Assembly (NCBI RefSeq): GCF_036370855.1
Contig: NC_088132.1
Span: 63,960,841-64,024,840, forward strand
DNA length: 64,000 bases
Direction of reading: 5' to 3'
Source: Dromaius novaehollandiae
Taxonomy: Eukaryota > Chordata > Aves > Casuariiformes > Dromaiidae
In this document: piece after piece, positions 11,663 through 23,695 of the stretch
How the letters are laid out: each line of letters starts with the position of its first letter
How positions within the stretch are numbered: position 1 is the stretch's first letter
Program-made: the position numbers and the translations under genes
Notes under the pieces: generated by a model
Told to the model about the DNA's origin: nothing
Databases searched by the model: none
What the model saw: only the letters and a program-made list of their open reading frames with translations

Positions 11663-14388
11663 ACCTAGCAAATTAAAAATTGTCAAGCCTTGTTTGTAAT
11701 GTTGGTTAAGAAAGTATTAAATGTACTTTCAGTTTAACCCTTCCGTATGTGTTAGAAAACATATCAAACAAATAATAGGGAATTGAAGTATTAAACTTAA
11801 AATTAGTGTATTGCAACACTTTGAAAACTGTTAATGATAAACATTTAATCCTCGAACTAAAAGTAGGCAGATGGCCAACCATGCAACTGATAAAACAACA
11901 TTTTTTGGTACTGCAAAACTAATACTTTCATAAATGATGCAAACTGTCTACTATGAAGGAGAAATAGAACTGCTAATTTTTTTCTATATTGAATGCAAAT
12001 TTGATCAGTCACTCACACAGTGTTTGCTACCATGTCACAAGATTTGCCAGTCACATTCATCTATTACATAAGGGAAAAATAGATCTGTTCTTGAATTTCA
12101 AGATTTATTATTCCTCCTCTCAATATTCATAATACTAGTTTTTGGCTTTTCTGTGCTCAGCAATTTTTTTTTTTTTTTTACTTTTCAAGTTACTTTGTAA
12201 TATTTTGTAAAGCTGATTAAAAATAGCTCATATTATTATAGTACTTTTAAGTGGAACTAGCTACAGTTTGATCATTTTAGACTTTTTAAGAGCTGAGCTT
12301 ACTTTGAATTCCCTTATCTAAATTTTTCTGTAAGTCTTCTAATTATTGTTATGAAGGCTTTAATGATCAAATCCTTGAGAAGATTTGGCACATGGCCTGC
12401 ATATATAAAGAAATTCACTTAAGTAACGTACTAGACATTTATTTTTGAAATGGAAGAGGAAACAAACTGTTGGGAAGAGGATTCACCTAGCGTTGTAAGA
12501 GGGAGGCTGTAAGATGCTGAAAATTCTGGTCTGGATCCAACAAAGTCCTGAGGCATTTGCTTCATTTTAAGTTCTAATACCACATCAGAACCAATGGAAC
12601 CATTAGCTTAGCAAAAATAATAAATGTGCTCAAGTGATTTGCTGGATTTGAGCCAATATTTTCTGCCTTTTACAGGATGGACATCCTTAGATGAGTATTT
12701 AACAGTGCAGTCAAATGAAGAGGCTAAAATTTCCATCCTAACACATGACTACACCTGCCCCAACCAATTATTTCTACATTTCAGTCCAAGTTAGAGATTA
12801 ACACGGGCAAGGTATCCAGCATTCTTAACTCCATTTGACTGCAGTGATTTCTGATTCACAAGGCTTCCCCTCCACCCAGAAAAAACCTTCCTACTAACTG
12901 CATTTTTTTTTTAAATATACTGCCATAAATTTCCTAGATTCAAAGATAGCTGAGTGAAACTGGGTAAGTGGCAGCAGATTTCCCACAGCCGCATGAGGAC
13001 AGTGAGGGGTCGTAGCTCTCTGGAGATCTGCTGTGGATACAGTCTCACAGTCAGGCTCAGCATCATTGTGTGGGTGACCAGGCTGGCAGCCAGGCTCTGG
13101 TTTGCCATGTCCTATGACCCGTTGCCAGACACCTGGGCCTGCACAGCAGAGGGTCTAGGTAGAAAATCTAGGTAGATTTTCTTTGCCATGCTGATCACAA
13201 TCCTGAAAATCTACGTCTTAAAACATGAGGACTACATACTATGGGTCTGGAAACCCTGCCCTAGACTGTCCTGCACTGGAGGCAGCTGCAAGGCTACATG
13301 CTCTCTAAGCACAGCGTTCTCTTCCCCTGTGCTGTCCAGATGGAGAAGTTGCTTTTAATTTCTCTGAAGACTTCTAGATGCTAAGTTATGGCTCTTCAGA
13401 CATATGGAGGAATTGAAACAGTGGCATATGAGATTTCATTTCACCACTCTGCTCCCCATTTCTGGATGCAATCTGAGGAGATGGTCTGTAGTCTGGGTAG
13501 ATATAAATATTTAAATTGAATGTAATGATCAGGCAGCAGAGATCTAATTTATTTTATCCTCTGCTGGAAATTTTCAGTAGGCTGAATTATGTAGTCAGAT
13601 AAATTGAACTGCTAGGAATTAGAGGCTGCTGTGATTCTTACTCAGTATATGTATTTCCTCATATTCCAATTTCTTATAACAATAATGCAGGAACACACGA
13701 GGATGCTTTTCCTGTATCCTAAGTTTAACTTCCTTATATTTCCTTTTCTTTGTACCAATAATTCATGTTCCCCTATACTATTCCTGAGGTGAAGTTTGAT
13801 TTTATGCATTGTTGACACTATCCAAGTTTGAATGAAAATCTGTTTTAATTTTTCCTGCCAATTCTAAACCTGCTTTGTATTTTGAGCAAAGTGCTGGATG
13901 AACTTCAGCTTTTACAAAGAGCTGTCTTTCAGTTCCAGGACCAATATTAAAAGCACTTAGGGCTGAATCATCTTCATAGTGCCTCAGTTATTTTATATAA
14001 AGATTCAGATAACATGGCATGTCTCTTCCACCAAATTCCAAGAACACTGAAGGATTTGGGGGATATCAACTCACTGCATCTTCAGAGTTGTCCCTTGGAG
14101 GCCTGCCAAAGAAAGTCTGTAAATGGTATGACCAGTATATGTCTTTTCAGACCTATTGCACATCTGCATGTCCTAAGTGCTTCCAATACACCTCACTTAC
14201 AGAACAGTTTGATATCACATGTGCAGTGTATATTAGTTGCCTATTGATAGGGTTTGATTGATGTCTAGAAATCTGCTAGATAATAAATACTAACAGTAAT
14301 ATGCCCTGATAAGCCAAGTGTTAGGCTGTATGAGCTGCTGGTTAACTTCCCATGTGATTAAATTTCACAGGCATATAAAAATGTCCCA
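11663..14388. other. non-coding, no gene seen
   Basis: AT-rich sequence with a T14 run near 12166-12179. A slightly GC-richer patch at 12955-13350 contains a perfect 10-bp inverted repeat (13161-13182). No recognisable exon or repeat family. Confidence 0.5.
13161..13182. repeat. perfect palindrome, 10-bp arms
   Basis: AGAAAATCTA, then GG, then TAGATTTTCT: an exact inverted repeat with a 2-nt centre. It overlaps a direct repeat of TCTAGGTAGA (13154-13163 and 13167-13176). Confidence 0.85.
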
Positions 14389-14455
14389 CTCTAGTAGGAA
14401 GGGCAGTACACTTTTAGGATGTGAAAAACTCAAGTTCAGATCCCTGTGACACGTG
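14389..14455 (+). mobile_element. MIR/CORE-like tRNA-SINE fragment
   Basis: The order 'ctagtaggaagggcagtaca', 'aggatgtgaaaaactcaag', 'gttcagatccctg' matches the 5' tRNA-related half of amniote MIR-like SINEs. Those elements read roughly as a gain of 'ggttagggcact', 'gggatgtgggagaccc' and a GTTCAAGTCCC box. The GTTCAGATCCC at 14434-14444 would be the pol III B box. The copy is old and fragmentary; the assignment is from memory of the family. Confidence 0.5.
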
Positions 14456-14694
14456 AACAGCCAACAAACAATCAATGGTGAACCACTGTCAAACTCTGCT
14501 CCTAGGACATGATTCGTTATGCTTAAATATTCGTCTCAGTAGGATCTTCAACCTGCATCTCCCACACCCCAAAGCAACCTTCCCTCTGGGCAAATAATGT
14601 TTACTTATTTCCACATAGCAAAACAGTTCCAGCAGAAGTGACTTATCAATAGTCTGGTTAATCTATGCAGGAGATAGGTTTCAGTCTTCCACAG

Positions 14695-14769
14695 GTCACA
14701 TGAATCTGCTAACCTTGGGCTATGGATTATCTGAGGAGGGAGAGTGTTGTTCTGCCTCTTTCCACTCAG
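14695..14769 (+). CDS. candidate internal exon, unidentified
   Basis: A good acceptor (pyrimidine-rich 'tttcagtcttccacag', ending 14694) and a consensus donor CAG|GTAAGA (at 14770) bracket 75 nt. Only one frame is open: 2 nt, 24 codons, then 1 nt. It contains the peptide HMNLLTLGYGLSEEGECC. The phase is 1 in and 1 out. I recognise no family. It does not join in frame to the candidate exon at 19,778, which needs a phase-0 upstream end, so at least one of them is wrong, or an exon lies between. Splice-like pairs of this quality occur by chance in tens of kilobases, so confidence is low. Confidence 0.18.
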
Positions 14770-15758
14770 GTAAGAGTGCCTCACACGGGGAGACATTTAA
14801 CACTGATGGTCTTGACAGAACTTCTCACTGCGGGCTATATCTCGTTCCCTGCTCAGCTGATTCTTGAACTTCCTCCTAGAGCAGCTGCTTTGCTTCTGCA
14901 TGGAGAGCAGCCCAGCAGTCCAGCTCCAAACCAGGGCTGAGCTGGGGTGAGTGCTCTGCGAAGCAGTAGGGCACATCACTGTCATGGGATGACTTGTCTC
15001 TGATCCCAAGTGGAGAACATCGGTAGACCTATGAACATGCATTGTAAACTTTTATCAAAATCCCTGCTGTGAACTGTTTTCATTAAGGCTTTCCTTGCAT
15101 ATAATTTTCCCTTTCATAGTAGCTGTTGGTTGCAGCAGACAAGCATGTTTTCTGGCTAATATTTGTAACCTGCATCTGATCAGGTTCAACCAACTGTCAC
15201 CACTTGGCTTGCTGGTGTTTTACAGCAGGGCTTGTAAAACTCATTCAAGACCCTGATGCAATAAAGTACTACCTTGCTGACTAATTCTAAATGGTAAGAT
15301 TATTCAAATGCTTCAAAAACTTGCTGAATTTGTGCCTGTGATCATCTTAATTGCTCTTTGCTCCAGAAGTGCTGCTTCATCTCCAATAAATATTCTAATA
15401 TTGTTTTGCCCTCTAGTAGGTTAGAATCACAGACCTTGGTTGATGTCACCTAACCTAAACACTGCCAGACAAGGCTGTTTCTAGCTATAGAATTGCCTTC
15501 GAGAGTTTAACAGACATTAATGTCAAAATATGAACCAAAAAGAAGCTGGCTTTTCCAGTTCTCCAAAGTAAACCACTTTTGGGTACTCAAAACAAAGTTG
15601 CTGTACCTGAAGCTTTGTATTGTTTGGTGTATTTAAATGTGAAAAAGTTCATAAAACCTTCATTAATTGTGTGTGCTAGGTAAGGAACAAAGAGTTATTC
15701 CAAAATGTTTCAGGATGAAATTGCAGGTGTCACAATGGAAACCAATGACAGATAGAGG

Positions 15759-15793
15759 AATAAAAATACCAAAAAAAAAAAAAAAAAAAAAAA
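15759..15793 (+). repeat. AATAAA followed by A23 run
   Basis: AATAAA at 15759-15764 precedes an A23 run (15771-15793) by 6 nt, as in the tail of a retroposed transcript. No recognisable cDNA body lies upstream. It may be simply an A-rich low-complexity site. Confidence 0.6.
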
Positions 15794-18700
15794 TTCAAGT
15801 TTGAGGTTCAATCTCTGACTTATTTCCCCTTGGCATGCAGCAAAGTTGCATTTTAACAAGGTGAGTTTTAGCTTTACAGATACATGTAGAGAACTTGCAG
15901 GCAACCACAGATTGATGGGTCAGCACAGGTAATTTATCTGATAGAAAGGACTTAAAGCTTGCTGATTTGATTCACAATAATTTTTGGGTCCTTCTTGTCC
16001 TGTTCTTAACTATCATTGCTAACACTTTTTTAATCTAATTCCAAATGAATATTGCAAACAGAGTAAGCCAGGAAAATGCTTGTTACAGCCTCCTCAGTTT
16101 TCCACCACAGCTGACAACCCTGACCAGTGCAGATTTCCTGACTCCTGGCTCAGAGTGGGTGTAAAGATAACTAAAGTGTTTGGGTGGTGGGTGTTTTGCA
16201 CAGAACTCGTGCAACTGTGCTAAAACGTGTCACAACTACCACCTGTTTCCTTCCTTGGGATCAACACCAGATGGACTGTAGGTTATACTAAGTAAAGGCA
16301 ACTCATCTCCTTGTTAATTCCTTGTGTATCAAATCAGCTCTCGAACTTTTATTCCCTGAGGAAAAAACTAAGAGAGAAGAAAATGCTTTTAATTAGGCCT
16401 CATTAATCTTTAGCTAGTATTAGTTGTAAGATCATGGGTAAGGAGGAACCCTTCAATTTTCAAATAGTTATGTTATTCTTTCAGCATTTGTTATCTTGGG
16501 GCTTATAGAAATGTTTCATGTCTGAAGCTTTTCAAATATCTACAATAAATCTATGTGTTCAATTTTAATTCAGACTAGCTTACAACCCCTTTTTCTTATC
16601 CATATACTTTTAAATAAAAAAAATTTTTCTTGGCCAGTCCAAGTTGTTGTACCTGGACTTTTCTTCTCTCTAGCATATAGCTTACCTGGGGGTGGCAGGA
16701 CAGAAATCTGGCAATTGCTGCAATATTTTGCTCTTGCTTTACCAAAGTTGGAGGTGTATCTTGGTTTCCTATTTTTAGTCTCCAGCTATCAATCCTTCAT
16801 TCTGAAGTTCTATAAAGAAACAGACTCACTCTGTCTTCCAGCATCTTTATCTAGGAATAGTTTTTTACAATGCTTTGAAAATACAGGTGCTTGGCTGTTT
16901 TACCCCTCAAATTAGAGAGGTACTGACGTGTGCATTTGAGGAAAAGATTTAAAAAACTTTTTTTTTAAGCAAACTGAAGAAAAAGTTGAGGTAATCTCAT
17001 CACCATCTACAACTGTCTATCAGCAAGAGCAGAAACACTTTAAAAGGAGAAGACATATTGGGATCTAATGGTAGAAAAAGAAGTTAGACATACTAAGGCT
17101 TATGCAAATTTTTAAATGTGAGAGTAATTATTAAAATATGGTCAATCCACCCTCCTCTAGATAAACACTGGATCACATTTTCAAATTTGAAATTTTCTTC
17201 AAATTTTCACTTCAAATTTTATGTCTTGACACAGGATTTAGTGGGTAAAGGTTCTAGTAATGTTTTCTCTCTGCAACATCTGTTACTAATGAATCAATCA
17301 ATAGTTGTTATTCTCACAGTCATGCTCATGTTCTTAAATACACTAGTTTTCTTTGGATCAATCGAAATTTGAATAATGTGCTTCTTAGTCCTCAAACTGT
17401 CTAGATTATGCAGCTTTCTCAACCTCAGTCATGTTGTACACAGGGCTTTTTAAGATTTTTTTTGCCAGGACTCCTAGGCTCCAGAGTATTTCAGAGGTGC
17501 TGGAGTTTACCAATAACTTATTCAGTTGCCTCTGATCTAAACAGTTATTTCTAGCATATTGCTGTAAAATAGGAAGGAAGAGCACATGCTCATTTTTGAA
17601 GGTACACATTTTCTGCTTTTGGTGTCTACAGTCTTGATTTATAAATCCTGGTATATAACCCTTAAAATCAGCATCTTGCATTGAGATTCCTGGACACTTA
17701 AGTATCTGAGAGACAAATGGCAAGAATTTCAAGACGGAAAAGTAGCTAGGAGGTGTTGCTTACTAGGAAAGATTTAAGTGCTGAATGACAGCTAATGGAG
17801 AAGGAGGGAGATCTGGGAACAGGAAGCCACCCAGCTAGGTACATTTTTTGAATAAAAATGGAAGGACATCTCAGGTCACCAAATCTGTTCCCTTGCTTTA
17901 TTTGTTTCAATAAACTGACATCAGTAACGTTAAGTTTTGGAAGGATCATGCTGGAGATCACAGAAATAATGCTTATACCAAATGCTAGTATGTGTCTCTA
18001 TGGGTATATAACATCTATTCTTGTTAGGCTCTGTTACTCTGTATTTTGCATATTTGCTTATTTAACACCGCAGTTTAATGCACTGTGCATTGAAGCAATC
18101 CTCAGTAATGTTAATGACAGACTCCAGCACAGCAGTGTTTATTTCTAAAAACAACAAAGATGTTGGCATGGTAATTTTCTATTATTTCAACTGCAAGGCT
18201 AATCAGAATTAGTCTGATTACTTTCAGCTTCTCTCCCTTCCCCTCCTCCACCTCCTCCCCACTCACAGTGATTCACTTCTGATCATCATGCACTACTGCA
18301 TGAATTCACTTGGCGAGATCTGTCCTATGGGCTTTAGTTTGCTTGCCGAGAATGCCTTTTATTGAAATACAGTTTATTTAGCATTTGGTACTAAAAGGTG
18401 GTCACGATTAACAGCAAAGTTGCATCCGCAGAACATTTAGAAGATTCTAGAATCCCAACAGTGTACTTATTGAAAAGCCCTTAAAAATATTAGGTTAGGA
18501 ATATCATAGCCATGCAGAGCATGTTGACCACGCTAAACGAAGCATCTTGCAAAAACTAGATCTTCAAAAAATAATTTTACAGCAAAAAAGATGAAAAATG
18601 AAACTGAAAAAGATACAAAGACACACAGAACATCTAGTCACCGCAGATATAAATTTTGGAAAGCTATTTTTCAAATCTGGGAACAGAGATTACAATGACT

Positions 18701-19777
18701 GGGTACATAAAGATGTTAGAGCAGAATGTATGGTCTGAAAGGAGTGCAAGACTTTTTCTGTTTGTTTTTTTTGTTGTTTATGCTTGCTGTCTTTGTTTTG
18801 TGGGCCAAACTGTCCCCAGGACTTGCAATTTAATGTTATTTATTTAGGGGATACTATGCATTGACATAAAAAAGACTTGGCAGTTGTATAGAACGAACAG
18901 TAGTAGTTTTAATTTACAGCAAAGAATAGGCTGTGTAGTAAGATAATGCCTGTATCTGATATTGCAATGTTTATTTTGTTCCACTAAAATACTATAATTC
19001 TGTTTGTTCAGTGTATTTGCCAACAATTTTTATTTTGAATGCAGTCTGATATACCCAGCCCCTCATGTGTAATTTTGGTAACATGAACCATATTGAATTA
19101 TGAACTAGAAGTGTTGCATCTATTTATTACATCTAAATATGTAGTATGACCCTGCAAGCATCTGAATTTTCAGTGTCTTTTTGCTAGTATTAGCCTAATT
19201 CTTCTTTCTTCTCCCCAAAGCTTTATGTTCAACACACAGAATAGTCATCTATTAATGCAGAATATCTCCTGTGCACAGAAAAGATTGCTTTCATCTTCCT
19301 CACTATGTATCCAGAGATACAGGACACTCTTAGAATTGCACAGGCAAACTATTTTGCTACTAGAAATGCCATTTCTTGCTTTTTGTCCTCTCTCTCATTT
19401 CTTCACCCTCTTTATTCCTATAGATCTCCAACTGAACCTGTCAATCCCAATAGTTTTCCTCTAGCTTATTTTTAAAATGAATCACTCGTTCATTTTTCCC
19501 TCTGCCATTTTAGCAGTAGTAAACAAAAGAAAAACATGAAACAAAATTGCCTTTCCTCTTGATCTCATCTTCTAACCATGCTCCTTGACTCTGCTTTCTT
19601 CTCAAAATAATTACGACTTTCCTCTGCCTTGATGGTATTGTTTCTACTCAAATTCTTTGTGTTTTCCCTTTATTCTAAGGACTGGCCAAAGCTGAACCCT
19701 CACCCACGCAGTACTGATTTGCCGTTGGATGAAGAGAATGAGACTTCTGGACTGCTGTTTTTCTCCTCCTGTTGCAG
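15794..19777. other. non-coding, no gene seen
   Basis: AT-rich. Near 17180-17221 there is a degenerate TCAAATTT-type tandem. Frames such as 16553-16915 (+) and 17406-17732 (-) show no domain and lack convincing splice or promoter context. A CT-rich patch lies at 18230-18262. Confidence 0.5.
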
Positions 19778-19856
19778 GCTCTGCTGCCCCCGGGACCCAC
19801 GCAGACTAATCGACAGATGAGTCAGATGCTGAACTGGTTCTGCACAGAAAGTCTAG
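19778..19856 (+). CDS. candidate internal exon, unidentified
   Basis: This is the best splice-site pair found on the + strand. A long pyrimidine tract runs straight into the acceptor ('tttttctcctcctgttgcag', ending 19777), and a TAG|GTGAGC donor follows at 19857. The 79-nt body is GC-richer than its flanks and keeps three CpGs. Only frame 1 is open: 26 codons plus 1 nt, starting ALLPPGPTQTNRQMSQM and ending NWFCTESL. It therefore enters in phase 0 and leaves in phase 1. I do not recognise the family. The candidate exon at 61,225 begins with the 2 nt that would complete an Asp codon, so the two are compatible across a 41-kb intron. That inference is weak; a match in other birds would decide it. 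Confidence 0.3.
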
Positions 19857-20780
19857 GTGAGCTGTAACCGTGAATTTGATTTTGGTAATAAAAATATTAG
19901 GGTATTTCTTGTGGTTTAAATTTTTTACTGTAAAGGTTAGGTTTTCTTTTAGGGTGGAAATTACAGCAAAATAAGTATTAAGAACTGGATTTGCTAGAGA
20001 TGGAAACTGATTAGCTCCGAAGAAATGAAGGGAAGGAGTGAAAGCTACCAAAGACCAGCTGCAACAAGCCACTGGTTATTTTCTCCCTCATCCAGACTGT
20101 ATTTGCTCTTTTCTCAGATTCTTTAACTTAAGTCTAGCTGTTGCCAAAGCAGCATTTTTTGCTTTTTCCAGCTGCAAGTGTGGGCTTTCTAGCACCGTTA
20201 TCAAGTATGGAATAAGGCAGCTCCAACATTCCTCTGAACTGATTAATCAGGCTTACAATCCAGGTAGCAAAAAAGTAACCTTCATTTGATTAGCATCCAG
20301 TGTAACTAATAACATCTGCACCATGTCATTTTTTATTTCCCTCTCTATTTCTTGTGTTGATGGTCTCTTGCCCACTAAAGCATTTATAACTGTGTAGTTA
20401 TATTTTGTTTGCATCTTGTTAATATTTTGATAGCCCAAGCAGAACACTATATCTTTGACTTCATCAGCGAACAACACAGGTTGTTACCCACAAATATTAT
20501 CTTAGGTCCAGAGTCAGGCTTTATTTTAAAAGAATCCTGCAGCTACTCAGTCTCAGCTTTCCTAATTCTCCATATATGACCCCATCTGAAGCCTCTAGAT
20601 CTCCTTTGTGATTATTGAGTTAAATTTGAAGAACAGTGGTGTACTGTTAAATTTCTGGGTAAAATTTTAAATTAAAAAGATCACATTTTTTATTTAAGAA
20701 TAAATATGTTAATTTCTGTCTTTATTAAGTCTGCCCTTTGTAGAAGATTTCTCATTTATTTTAGGCACTGTGACATTTCA

Positions 20781-20827
20781 CGTCTTTTTTCTTTTTTTTT
20801 CTTTTTCTTTTTTTCTTTTTTTTTTCC
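20781..20827. repeat. T/C pyrimidine low-complexity tract
   Basis: Runs of T6-T12 separated by single C residues over about 45 bp. On the opposite strand it gives the Lys-rich run of a short open frame (20761-20949), which is an artefact. Confidence 0.9.
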
Positions 20828-21457
20828 CTGTCAATATCAAGATGTTCTATCTCCTTAAACCAAGGAATGTGGTTCTGGAGGATTCTGAATGTCCCAGGGT
20901 GTAGGGTGCCCTGAGTGCTCGCAACATACTGCCCATTACAGTTGAGCATAAATGCTCAATTTAAATTGGAGCAGAAAAAAGTTCAAAAGGTAAAAGAAGA
21001 ATGTACTCTGTGATTTCTTGGCAGTGGGAGGTGAAGTGCACGCATTCATATTAAGCAAGTGATTGCAGAATGGAAGCTGATCTGTGCTCAGTAAAACTAA
21101 CATAAAAAATCCTGGCAGTGCAATCCAGGGCTGCTTCATGCATGACTTCTGCAAATTACTACATTTTAAAGAAGTATGTGCTCTGAACTAAATTGTGCCA
21201 CCTGTCAGCTAGCCCAGGACCAAATCTCCTTTTTCACTGCATCATAGCAAGAGTATATACAAATCCTACAAAAGCTCTGTATAGGATTGATTATTTAGAA
21301 ACTTTTTTGAGGGCCAATTCACACCAGACTTCCAAGAGAGCAAGTCAAAGTTGTTGAAACACAAGTGGTGATTTACTTCAAGTTCCTGCCTAAAAAAAAC
21401 CCAGATGCATTCTAAAACATTTCTATGGGCCATGAGTGTCCCTGCGTTGCAAGGAGA

Positions 21458-21472
21458 CCCCCCCCCCCCCCC
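21458..21472. repeat. C15 homopolymer
   Basis: Uninterrupted C run at 21458-21472; a likely site of length polymorphism or sequencing error. Confidence 0.9.
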
Positions 21473-23638
21473 GCCAAGGTCACTCTCAGGGAGGAAAAAA
21501 GTTTAAGATTCATTGCAGATACCAATGCAAGTTGAGTATTCCAGCCCCCAGCTTGAGACTACCCCATCCTCAGTGGTACATGATGCTTTGAAAATTGATA
21601 CCACGGAGGACTGAGGATGGGGAGATTGTCTGTAGTATCTTTGTGTGTGTTTCAGTCTGTTTTGTGTTTCTTCTCCAAAGAGGAGAGCTTTAAATTTCAT
21701 TTTGTGGTCAAAAAAAATGTAGCTTTCATTTTTATGTAACTTTGACTCTAGGATTTGGGGCTTAAGGAACGCCACTTCTCAAAACATTCATTACTGTCAG
21801 TATTGCAAGCTGTAGCTCTTAAAGAACAATAAGCAAACAACAAAAGGACACAGCATGGATCACTTGGCTAAAGATGTAAGTATGCCTAAGATCATTAACA
21901 GTAACGTTAATGATCTCTGAAACAATCAGAAGTGAACTTTTTTATTACCAAACAGCTTGGAAAATATTTCTCAGCAGTATCAGGTTTCAATTTGCTAGTA
22001 TGTTTATTAATTTCATTAAAGGAATTCCTAGTAGCACTGCAATATTTTTATAGATGTAATATGAAGAGCTGGTTGGAATATATTCACCAAACTTTTCTGT
22101 TGAAATATGCTATTTCATTCAGTCAAAAATGTTTTGCTCACAGATATTGATTTACAAGTTTTTGACAGCATGATTTCTGCAGCTGACTTTCTGGATGCTG
22201 CAAGAAAGAGAGACTGTTTTCATACTTTAAGAAAAAAGCTTATGTTTTTAACAATTGTTACATTTTCTGTTAGAATTTTAGCATAAATACATGATCATTT
22301 TTGTGTTTATTCCAGGGCTGAATGAAGATAAATAAAAAAAGTCAAGGTTATGACAAAACAGAACAGCCATTTCCATATTCATTTTTATTAATACAAAATG
22401 AGGCCAACTCTTGCTTTTAAAAGGATCTGTAATTTCAAGAATCGTATGGAAAACTAAGAGGTCAAAACAGCTATAGAACAGGTACTGATAATGTACATGC
22501 CCATTTAAATCATCTAATGCAGTTTGCTCTCGTCAATATATACCAGATCTAAATGTACACAGAGTGGTTATGGGATACAACAGCAATGTGGATTTGTCGG
22601 CACAACAAATATGTATCAAATATCTCAGCTGTTAATAAGCGTAAATGGCAAAATGCAGTATGAAATTTAAGCTTTTCCCTCAAGAAAGCCAATACCAATT
22701 TTGGTACGGTATGATTTGTATGGGCTATAATTATCCCAGTCTTTGATTTATAGCATGAAGTTCAAGGATTGCACTGCTTAAAGAACAAAGATGTTTTGGC
22801 CCTAACACCTGGAGACTGCATGTAAGCTTTTGGGTTTGCTGGCTTCACTAATTACCATGGCTGTTACGAGAGTAAAGCATGAATATAGGTAAGTATTTGC
22901 TGTCTGCTCTGACAGAAGCATCAGTAAAGGAAAACAGTTGTTGGTTACATACTAGATTTCACTAAAACTTCTCCCAGTCCTCTTGATGTTACTGAAAGTG
23001 GAAATTGTATTAAAAGGGTCTGAAAAACAGAAGAACTGGTTTGATTTCTACTGCCTCCTTTGATTTTAGAAACAAACGTTAAAGAAAATGTGTTTCTTTG
23101 CACTGTTACCCTTTCTCCTGAATTTCAGTTATTGTGCTAATTGTGTCTTCTCCTCCTCCTTGAGGTAGTTCCTCTTCAAAATAATTCCCCTTTCACCATG
23201 TCCCTCCCCCTCACATCATAGATCTGCTCTGAATAAAAAACATTTGCATACATGCAATCTGTGTATCCCAAACAGTGGTAAGATGACACTGAACTAGAAA
23301 GCACCTAAGTAAAATAGAGAGCATGTACCTCAGCAGCCACAGAGGGAGTCTTGACTAAATAGGCTGCATAAGGGAGTGCACATGTACCTATGATGGGGCT
23401 CACAGCTCTGCAGCCATCAAAAACAGCTGGCCGACATCCTGGTCAAGTTGGACCATGATGAAAGAAAAATAAGTAAGTTTGACTTTTGGCTTAAATGACC
23501 TGTTAAGTAGTCCATTCAAGCAGCACTGGAAGGCAGCAGCAATGAAAATGATCCTATACATTTGTACCTTACAGCAGAACAATTTTCTAGAAGAGATGCT
23601 TTAGTGGGCAAAGAGCAATAATTTACTCAAGAAAGTCC

Positions 23639-23695
23639 TAGCAGGAGATCAGACTAGATGATCACAACGGTGTCTCCTGGCTATAAAAGCTGAGC
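23639..23695 (+). mobile_element. short CR1 3'-end remnant
   Basis: The motif 'gagatcagactagatgatca' followed by 'caacggtgtctcctggctat' matches the last ~50 bp of sense-strand CR1 elements, which read as 'ggactagatgatc', a few bases, then 'cccttctggcc'. Upstream sequence is too diverged to extend the call. Confidence 0.6.

Larger units (their letters stand above)
19857..23638. other. non-coding, weak exon-like signals
   Basis: Contains a pyrimidine microsatellite (20781-20827) and a C15 run (21458-21472). A further splice-like pair brackets 20172-20263: a strong T-rich acceptor, a CAG|GTAGCA donor, and one open frame containing IKYGIRQLQHSSELINQAY. A short ATG followed by a GTAAGT donor lies at 21855-21876. 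Neither is supported beyond local signals. Confidence 0.4.

Noticed and set aside
15421..15500. Possible reverse CR1 end ('agaatcacagaccttggttg')
   Set aside because: Only the first few bases resemble the CR1 terminus; downstream blocks do not follow the family order.
17406..17732. 108-codon minus-strand frame
   Set aside because: No recognised domain, AT-rich codons and no splice or promoter context; likely chance.
20172..20263. Splice-bracketed 92-nt + strand frame
   Set aside because: It needs a phase-2 upstream end, which the neighbouring 19,778 candidate does not provide. It lies only 315 bp away from it and has a weak donor, so it was kept only as a regional note.
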